Assembly: GCA_022539475.1 (NCBI GenBank)
Contig: VCMS01000179.1
Coordinates: 62,001-126,000 of the forward strand
Length of the DNA: 64,000 nucleotides
Direction: 5' to 3'
Origin: Gracilaria domingensis
Lineage: Eukaryota > Rhodophyta > Florideophyceae > Gracilariales > Gracilariaceae
This document shows positions 56,338-64,000 of this stretch, piece by piece; the stretch's first letter is position 1, and each line of letters starts with the position of its first letter. The translations under genes were made by a program, and so were the position numbers. The notes under the pieces are model-generated. The model ran no database searches and had not been told where the DNA came from. It saw nothing but the letters and a program-made list of their open reading frames with translations.

Positions 56338-56625
56338 CTAGACATGTTTCTGGAGCACCTTCATTATATTCTCGATTTCCTTTTCCATGCCCTCAATCAT
56401 CTTTCCTAAATCCAAATCCAAAACCTCGGCTTCAATCTTCTCCTTGGTCTCATCTAATTCTTCTTGAAACTGCTTCTCGATGCGATTGATTGCCTCTTGA
56501 AACTGCGCTGAACGCACTGGCCGCTGAACGTTGGCCATGAATGTGCGAACAGACCTTTTTGTTGTCCGCGTAAGAGTCGACATCTCCGCCTGCAGTTCCG
56601 AATCGGAGGGCGGCAGGTCTGCCAT
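56338..56625 (-). CDS. Small coiled-coil protein, function unknown
   Basis: A 95-residue protein from ATG 56625 (MADLPPSDSELQAEMS); the open frame upstream to 56658 starts with TTG. Residues about 35-95 are a continuous charged helix with heptads (AINRIEKQFQEELDETKEKI; KMIEGMEKEIENIMKVLQ). No signal peptide or membrane segment. The composition is very protein-like for its length. No family named. The left LTR of element E begins within about 200 bp upstream and could disturb its promoter. Confidence 0.5.
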   Translation of the reverse strand: MADLPPSDSELQAEMSTLTRTTKRSVRTFMANVQRPVRSAQFQEAINRIEKQFQEELDETKEKIEAEVLDLDLGKMIEGMEKEIENIMKVLQKHV

Positions 56626-56789
56626 TTCGCTCGTTTGCACAGACGTTGAGGGAGGCAAAAGGGGTCGCGTGTTGATTTAGAGAGATGGAGGTGAAGAACG
56701 GTAGTGGTTCTGCCGTGTGCGCATGATAAACGATCTTGCTATCATGCGCCCCTCCAGAGCATTCTTTATACCGATTGGTGTGGCGCAAT

Positions 56790-57632
56790 CCCACGAGTGG
56801 GCAAACAAGAGCCGCGTCGCGGAAAGCGCACCGACAGGGTGTTCGAAGCCTGCTTTCTATAGGGGTAGATGCAGCAGTAGAACCCTTTGATAGGGCCAGC
56901 ACGATGCCGGCTGTAAGTCCGGGTGGCCCCGATCTGAGCGTGCACTCAGAGGTAAAGGGAAAGAATCGGCGTAGGCATCCGGTTGTTTCGGCGAGCCACA
57001 GCGAGTGGAGATATCCAGCCTAACGGTAGGGAGCAAGAGGAGATCAGCAAACGAGCCGCACTGCGGAGCACTGACTCGTGATAAACGGGAATAAGTCCCG
57101 AGACTAGTGGGCAAAAACCTGTATAACAGGGCAGAGAAACGAGAGCCGTATGACGGAAATAATAACAAAGATATAACAAAAGATGCCGTAACGACGGTCT
57201 AGAACTCCTGAGTGGTAAAGGTCGGATGACTAGCGCGGAATTGTGACGGCTTGCCCGATTAGGGACGAAGACCGTTCACAAGCGGCAAGAAATTCAGAGC
57301 TGGAAGCCTCCTTGAGGTTTACTTCCCGTAGAGTGGCGGCAAGTGCCGCCACTTATATACGACACTTGAAAATATCAATTAAAATATCTAACTATCCGGC
57401 GATGCCGGCCAACATCCTACACGTGCGAAACCGTGGCAGGCTTGCCACGGCGCACCCGGCATCGGGCCAAATCAGCACACGTGTGCAGAAAAACTACCCT
57501 TCCTAGGCATACCCCAAAATGGGGACATCACTACAGTAACCTCTCATAACATGAGGTGTCGAAGCCGGTAACGGATCAACGAACTATAAAAAACACCTCG
57601 GTGCATCCCCACAAAAGGCGTTTTGCTCTACA
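56790..57632 (-). repeat. Element E 3' LTR
   Basis: The right edge is exact (gctctaca at 57632, before the purine tract); the left edge is approximate. It carries the hairpins CCGTGGCA/TGCCACGG and AGTGGCGGCA/TGCCGCCACT. Related to fragment C. Confidence 0.75.
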
Positions 57633-57752
57633 TCTCCCCCTTCTCAGGCTGAGACACCGACTCCGTCGGCTCGATGCGCCTCGCGATGGAGGTACATAAA
57701 GAAGTCTCCCAAGACGGGTCTGCCGAGAACTGTTCGGAACCACGCACACCGA

Positions 57753-59504
57753 GTGCAACAAGCTCCCTTGCTCGTACGAGTCCAACAGATATGTCTGGCG
57801 AACAACTTGAATGCTCCACCTAGCGGCCCTCCGTCTTCGACGGCTCGTATGCAAGTCTCCAATCCGCCATTCCGGTCCGTACCCCTCCCGCAGTTGGCCG
57901 CTGCTTCTCAGCCGGGTCCTTCCCGACAAGATCACGCTCCAGCTCAAGCTGGCTCCGCGCCCGTATGGGACTGGTTCAATGCCGAACTGCCCGCATCTCT
58001 GGGTGGTTGGCCTACAGCAGGCGCCTTACATATCCGGGACCCTCACCGGTATAGCTTTCTGTTTGCTCAGGCTTCGTGGTTCGACGCCGATGCCGTTTCG
58101 GATACTTAGCTCGTTGAGTCATTCGCCATTGACGGTCTACTCCCTGGTGGGCTTCCGATAGATTTTACGCGTTCGTGGGATTGAAGAAGCCGCGTCGCGG
58201 TCAACCCGAGTTGCCAATTCGTAGGTCGGAATGAATCGAGAAAATTTGCTGGCAACGAGATGGCCCGCATCGGGTATGCCCGACACTTCCGGGCTCCTAA
58301 CGAGTATCCGGTTCCGGCGCAGTACCAGTATGATGTGGCAAGATACCGAACGTTCGGCGAGATCGGCTATGGCGACCATCTAGCCAACTCATTGGAAGAG
58401 ATTGACCGATATTCGGACGCTGTTCAGCCTCATCAGGAGTTGATACTGTAGACACGGCGCATTCTTCGCGCCCAGTTCCGGTATCTCCGCCATCCAGGAC
58501 GGTCTCAGTTCCACGAAGGCCTCCGTTTCGAGAGGAAGTGGCGTTCCCGGTTCATGATATTGGCGCCGTAGCAATGTATGGAAGTTGAACGAATCGCTGG
58601 ACACTCCCGTCGTCGGCGCTACTTGCCGCTGCCATCGTTCTGGCCTGCGGTGGAAGTTCCGCGAGGGTGCCATGTCGAGCTCCCGCCCTGTCTTTCGTAC
58701 ATAGGGTCATACTTCCTTAACGATCCGCCTCGCGGCTTGTGGTGCCTCCTAGCCACTGAATGGACCGTCCGTGTAGCGGCGTTCCTCCTCATGGAGGCAT
58801 ACGACGCGTCCCGTCTCTGGCATATTCCGGACCTCATCCGGCAGTCTATCCGAAACCTGGACCTTTCCGAAGTACCCGGCTCAGTTCGCAATGCGCTAGA
58901 AGCCACTGCATTGTTGGACGTCATTGACCAGATCGACTGGGATGAAGTTCCTGCGAGTCAGGTATCCGGCGGAGTCCGACGGCCAAACGATCGCTACCCG
59001 GGGCGTAATGTTAACGCCGGGGACTTCGTCTGCTTCGACCCGTGGGTTTGGGAGGTGATTGGACTCGCCGAGGCGGCTGAGCGTCGCCAAGAGAACCGAT
59101 ACATCTCCGAAGGGCACCCACGAGGGTTCGTCTACGTCGATGACGACGGCCAGGACCCTGCCGAGGGAGGAAGCCCCATGGATGAGGGAAGCCCAGAGGG
59201 CGTGGAGAACGAACCGCAGCCCGAATCGATGGGAGACGACAACGAGGTAGTTGTCGTCGAACCACCGGCAACAACGGCTCCTGTTTCAACTTCCCCCTGG
59301 GCTCAGGTCGAGGCTCCCGTCGGAGACGGCAGTAATACGCTCACACCGGGAGCGGCGGTCATCCGCGACCTCTTTCGAGGCGTGGGCGTGGCCGTTCCTG
59401 ATGCGGTAACCGACGAGTCGGTTCTGCAAGCCATCGCGGCGCAGCACTTCTCTGGTGCCCCCGGCGGTGGTATCCTCCCAGGTGCTGGGCCATCGGGTGC
59501 TTAG
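57753..59504 (+). pseudogene. Antisense accessory ORF of element E
   Basis: Two main frames (57753-58109 and 58578-59504), with matching sequence between. Similarity to element B: RYRTFGEIGYGDHLANSLEE against YVRTLAEEEYQRRVNSILAD; ATEWTVRVAAFLLMEAYDAS against TVEWAVSVLMAFLDTCKNAV; LLDVIDQIDWDEVP against LLDYVALVDWEATP. The C-terminal part is acidic and Pro-rich. It is more diverged than the B/D pair. No known domain. Fossil; broken. Confidence 0.65.
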
Positions 59505-59975
59505 CATCCCCTTTACGGGGCTACGGGTGGGGCGTTGTAGCGATTAGTAGACCCCAATGAGAGGCAGAGCTCCATAGTTAGAGGTAAACTTCGGCCTGAT
59601 TAGGTTTGGCTCATAAATTTTTCTCCTTGATCTCCCCCTTCTCAGCGGGCAATACCTCAGTAGAGGCTGCTGCGAATGACCGACGGGGGAGGGCTACCTT
59701 TCCGCTAAATCCTGTGTAGTGATAAGCTTCTTAGTCTTTCTTCTAGTATCCTGGCTTCTTCTCCTTCTTCGAAGGCTTCTTTCTTCTTCCTCTCCACTGT
59801 AAGTGGCACCTGCGTCCCGCGGCTTGTTCGTTCAGCAAAAGCTATTCGCATAGAGTGGCATGTCGCCGCTTTTCAGTAGCGTTCGTTTAGGGCAGCTTGT
59901 TAGTAGCAACATCGTTGCATCCGCGTGAAGCGGCATATTCCGTCTGAGACGCCACATCGCACCAGTTGTGGGTGG
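59505..59975. other. Spacer with second purine tract
   Basis: A non-coding spacer between the accessory ORF and the chromodomain end of pol. It includes TCTCCCCCTTCTCAG at 59631-59645. Confidence 0.6.
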
Positions 59976-60775
59976 TCAACCCACTTGGGCTTTGTACAGC
60001 GTAGCCGGTATCGGTGTCCGTGTGTGACGGTGGTACTGCAAGACCTCAGAGCGATGCAAATGCCCGATAGGCTCATTTGTATCCTCAGAAGAGGCGTAGC
60101 CGTACCAACGGACTCGATACAGTAGCTCCCCGTCAGGGGCGTAGCCGTGACTTACCAGACGGTCGATGACATACTCCTCGTCAAGGACCTCCCGCTGGGT
60201 GTGCGGTTTGGTCTCTGAGTCCTCTTTTGAGGCTTTGTCGTTACTTCTCCCGTCGTGGGCTACGTCAATTGCTTGCGGCTGCCGTTTTGACCATGATGGT
60301 TTCCTGACATTCAGGCTTCCAGACTTCTGGATCTCTTTCCAATGTCGTTGGTCTGTTACCGAGCTTAAGTATTCTCGGATAGCGAGCTTCCGGTGTTCCG
60401 GTATGATCTCCCGAAGTGAGGGTGAACGATCCGCATTGCGGAGTGCCGACGGTTGGTGCCGTGGCTCGTGCCGAGGCGACGTATTGCCACGCTTTGCTCT
60501 CTGTGAGGCCTGCGCAGTTGCACGGGTGTGCGTTGCCGATTCAAATTCGGAATTTCCGTTTTCGGCGGCCGCGAGCCTTACAGCGGGCACGTGCCTGGCT
60601 CGTGTGTTGTCACCCTCCACTGGAGGCGGATCGCGGGCGAAGCCAGACACTCGGCGCGTTATGGGCGTGCGCGCAGCATTGGGCTGCTGCCCACTTACTG
60701 TGGCATGTTGACTGGCTATAGCGGCGGTTGCCTCCGTGTTCTCAACTGCTTCATCACTAGATGCTTCGATTAAAT
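59976..60775 (-). pseudogene. Element E chromodomain and linker
   Basis: The end of the pol polyprotein. DEEYVIDRLVSHGYAPDGEL followed by YRVRWYGY, ending HRSEVLQYHRH, is a chromodomain (aromatic residues Y, W, Y). Upstream sequence is a long polar linker. Fossil. Confidence 0.75.
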
Positions 60776-60776
60776 C

Positions 60777-63700
60777 TCACGAAATCGGGTCTGCCGTAAC
60801 GGTACGGTTTCTTTCGACACACTCTTTCCCCGGACTTCCGGCTTTTCTTGATGCATTAGTGCTCTCGCTGTCGGGCTCCGGCTCCGGCAAGCGTGTACCT
60901 TCCGCATGCGGCGCTACTGTTGCGGTTTTTGTGGCACTCCTTTCCGGCGCAACGGTCTCACGCTGCGCAACCGGGGCGTGCTCCTGGGTATCCCTCTGTG
61001 ACGGCGATACAGTACTATCCGTGGGCTGAGCGGCGGCTTCTGAAGCAGCCTTACTGCGGTGTCCTTCCGGGTTTCCGTCTTCGTGTGCCACCGAAGTGGT
61101 GTGCTCCTCTTCAAGCTGTCGCGATAATTGCGCGTTGTTCGCTTCCGTTCGATTCTCCGGCTGTTCGCACGTCTGCGTGTTTTCACCACGACTTGCGTGC
61201 CACCCTGAGGCCTTCAAAGGCACTTCCGTCGGCGACGATGACAACGAAATTGAGCGAATCGAGCGACTTACTTCCTCCTCCCCCTCCTCAGTTGGAGCGT
61301 CGGGGGCGGTGGTGAGTATCCCTTGAGGGGCCAGTATCCGCTTGTGGACATTTGCGGCAGTCAAGACCGACGGATCAGTTTCCGGCTTTGCCGGCAAATC
61401 AGCATGTCCGCGGTCCGCGTGCGGCAGAACAGACAGTTGAGCGCGCCTTTCCGTTTCGACGGCTGTTCTCGCCGTAGGTGCGGTACGAGCCGACGATGGC
61501 GGTTTTGATTCCTGAGAAACAGGCTTTGGCGCAGGCGTTACGCGATCCAGCGAAAAACGCTCATGCTCTCCCTCGATATCGAGGAAAACCGTCGTATCGG
61601 TAACAGAAATAACCCTGTATGGGCCGTCCGCGATAGGGGAGAGCTTATGCCTCTTCTCCCTTTCCGGGTTATAGAACTCCTTCCGTAGGAAGGCGTAGTT
61701 ACCTTCCCTGATCTGAGGGGCATAATTGCGCACCCGTGCGTCAAGATTCCGCTTGTACGCGGCCTGTGCCTTATCAATGTTTGGCCTAACTGTAGGAATA
61801 ATGTTCTTGAGCCAGGCCTTCCAGGCGTCCCTGTGTAGACGGGGCCAGGGGAATTTATCCACAGTTGGCTGTGGCTCAATAGCCACCGAAGGTGGAACGC
61901 GTGATAGCACAAGCTCGAACAGCGAGATCTGAGTAGTGCGCTGAACCTGCGTATTGTAAGCATATGTCAACGCATCGGTGTATTGATCCCATTCCAACAG
62001 ATGCTCGGCAACGAACGTTCGCAATGCATTGAGCATTGTGCGGTGAAAACGTTCAAGCTGCCCATTACTCTGGGGATGATATGTTGTCGTGAACCAATTT
62101 TGGATCCGCAAGATGCGGCAGACGTCGTGAAAGAACTTAGCCGTAAACTGCGGTCCATTGTCCGATAACAGATCAATCGGCGGTCCGTAGACAAAACCTA
62201 GTGTGTAACGAAAGCTTGGGCGACCGCACTGGCGGTAACCTTCGTCAAAGGCACAGTCCGTACCAGCTTAGAAAAGCGCTCGGTGATCACAAGAAGGAAC
62301 CGGTTTCCGCGGCGAGTGCGAATAAACTCGCCTAGCAAGTCAATTGCCACGAATTCGAGTGGTGCCCTAGCAGGGAATAGTACCAACTTCTTGGAGTACT
62401 TCCGCAGTTTAACGCGGTTCTTTGCGCAATTAGAACATCCACGAACAGTGGCATACGCATCGAAAGCCATCACTGGCCAATAGAAGTCCTTTCTCAGGGT
62501 GTAGTACAACTTCCTGCCACCAAGGTGGGCTGAGAGCTTCGCATAGTGCGACAGATGTAGTACTCGTGACTGAAGTGAGTGCGGAACCACAATCTGTGGC
62601 CTGTTTGCGACAGTTCGGATGAGGAATCCTTGGTCGTTCTCTACGAAAGGCAGTCGTGCTTCGCTGTTCAGACGGCTACGAATCTCCGTACAAAAGCGGT
62701 CCGTGTGCTGCTCTCGGATGAGTTCTTCCGGCTTGATCAGTCCGAAAGAACCCGGTCCTGGGCGCATGTCTGACACGGCTAAAACAGCATCGTAAATGTC
62801 CCATCCTTCCGAATCTTCATCGGCATCGCTCGAGCCGTCTTCTACGAGGAAGCAGGGTATTTCCAGGTCATCGGCTGGCGCAGCTTCATCCGCTGTTTCC
62901 AAGCGGGACATTGCATCAGCCTGAGTGTTCAAGAGTTCTTTCTTGTACTGGATTTCAAAGTCGAATTCCGACAAGCGAAGTCTCCAACCGCATCAAGCGG
63001 CCAGATGGCTCTGCTATAGAGAGTAGCCAGCGTAAGGCCGAATGATCGATATGAACAATGAAGCGAGTTCCCATAAGATAGAGCCGCAGTGTCTGTAATT
63101 CCCAGACAACTGCCAAGTACTCTTTCTCGGATACCGAGTAATTCCTTTCGTGAACGTTGAGGCTTCTCGACCAATACCCAATTGGCAATCGTTCGCCATC
63201 CTCTGTGGTCTGGAAAAGATCGCAGCCAACTTGGTAGTCGCTCGCGTCCGTATCGATGGTATACGGCAGACCAGCCCTGGGTAGGGATAAGACTGGTGGC
63301 GATGTCACCGCGTCAACGAGCGACGAGAAAGCCGCAGCGTTGCGGTCGTGGAATTCTTCCAGGTTGACTGGCTGTCCTTTGCGGAGGAGCTCATTCAACG
63401 GAGCCGCAATGTCCGCAAAGTTCGGTATGAAGCAGCGGTAGACATTACACAAGCCGAGAAAAGATTGGAGTTCAGTCTGCCTCCGCGGATGCTTAGCCTC
63501 TTTGAGGCATTTCACACGTGCTTCGTAGATAGATAGCCGTCCAGGATGGATGACATGGCCGAGATACGTGACGGTTTCGGTAAAGAACTCGCACTTCTTC
63601 AGCTTGAGTGTAATGCCTCCATTTCGTAGGACTTGCGTCACATCCCGAACGTGGGTCAAGTGCTCGTCCAGGTTGCTGGAGTAGACAATAAGGTCATCTA

Positions 63701-64000
63701 GGTAAACCAGGCAAGTCTTTCACTTGAAGCCGGCAAGCAAAATGTCCACAGCACGTTGGAATGTGGCTGGCGCGCTCGGTAACCCAAAGGGCATCCGATT
63801 GAATCGGTATAATCCTTCATGACAAACCAAGGCAGTCTTGTCACGGTCTTCAGCTCTCACGGGAACTTTCCATTAGCCCCAATTCGCGTCTAGGGTCGTA
63901 AAAACTTTCGCGTTGCCCAATGAATCGATATATCATCCATTCGTGGGATAAGATACACATTCTTGACTGTAGCCGCGTTTATCTTGCGGTAGTCGATGCA
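60777..64000 (-). pseudogene. Element E pol: RT, RNase H, integrase
   Basis: From the right: reverse transcriptase with the YRKINAATVKNVYLIPR region at the window edge and FFTETVTYLGHVIHPGRL; RNase H with YTIDTDASDYQVGCDL; integrase zinc region (HLSHYAKLSAHLGGRKLYY, CSNCAKN) and core (EFVAIDLLGEF, TTYHPQSNGQLERFHR); and the C-terminal GPY motif (IADGPYRVISV). A long polar tail follows. Typical Ty3 chromovirus order. Fossil; a few breaks. Confidence 0.85.

Larger units (their letters stand above)
56790..64000 (-). mobile_element. Ty3 chromovirus-type element E, runs off the window
   Basis: A minus-sense fossil. The 3' LTR (about 56790-57632) is preceded on the minus strand by the purine tract GAGAAGGGGGAGA (57645-57633). 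Then come an antisense accessory ORF (57753-59504), a chromodomain, integrase, RNase H and reverse transcriptase, which continues past the window end. The 15-base string TCTCCCCCTTCTCAG occurs at both 57633 and 59631, so a second purine tract lies between pol and the accessory ORF. Gag and the 5' LTR lie outside. A few breaks seen. Confidence 0.85.

Overview
The window is nuclear DNA of a eukaryote. It holds intron-poor ORFs, a SET-domain gene, chromodomain Ty3 retroelements, Copia elements and a Plavaka/KDZ-like transposase. My best guess is a florideophyte red alga of the Chondrus type, because compact single-exon genes sit between blocks of nested Copia and Ty3 elements. That is inference from gene style, not a species identification.

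Layout. 1-6.8 kb is host-gene territory: a coiled-coil protein (-), a 5'-truncated ribulose-phosphate 3-epimerase piece (-), a ketopantoate-reductase-like Rossmann protein (+), and a convergent pair of HAD phosphatase paralogues. In one paralogue the catalytic Asp is Ser; the other carries an apparent frameshift.

7.0-19.8 kb is the most striking part. It has a broken minus-strand reading region with a ParB-like domain and a 2-oxoglutarate/Fe(II)-oxygenase-like domain. Divergent from it is a bacterial-type DNA methyltransferase fused to a SET domain, then a broken coiled-coil protein, then an intact Plavaka/KDZ-like transposase whose stop codon overlaps its convergent neighbour. I read this as one large DNA transposon carrying its own DNA/chromatin-modification genes. 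The ends were not found, and an assembly gap lies inside it.

20.0-23.9 kb has no intact gene. It holds a cluster of seven near-perfect hairpins, a duplicated exon/intron-like repeat, and a minus-strand pseudogene whose frame survives despite about seven stops.

24-52 kb is a pile of retroelement fossils: a Ty3 gag-protease remnant; a Copia element (about 29.4-43.0 kb, minus) split by a 1,948-bp insertion (TSD ACCAG) and by a 5,852-bp Ty3 element with 466-bp LTRs (TSD TCTAC); an LTR fragment; and a second Ty3 chromovirus.

52-56.7 kb is mostly non-coding, with a diverged tandem repeat, an AT-rich stretch and one small coiled-coil gene. A third Ty3 chromovirus (56.8 kb to the window end, minus) closes the window.

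All three Ty3 elements with internal sequence in the 34-64 kb part carry a related ORF antisense to pol, between pol and the 3' LTR. This accessory-gene family is the second candidate for something undescribed.
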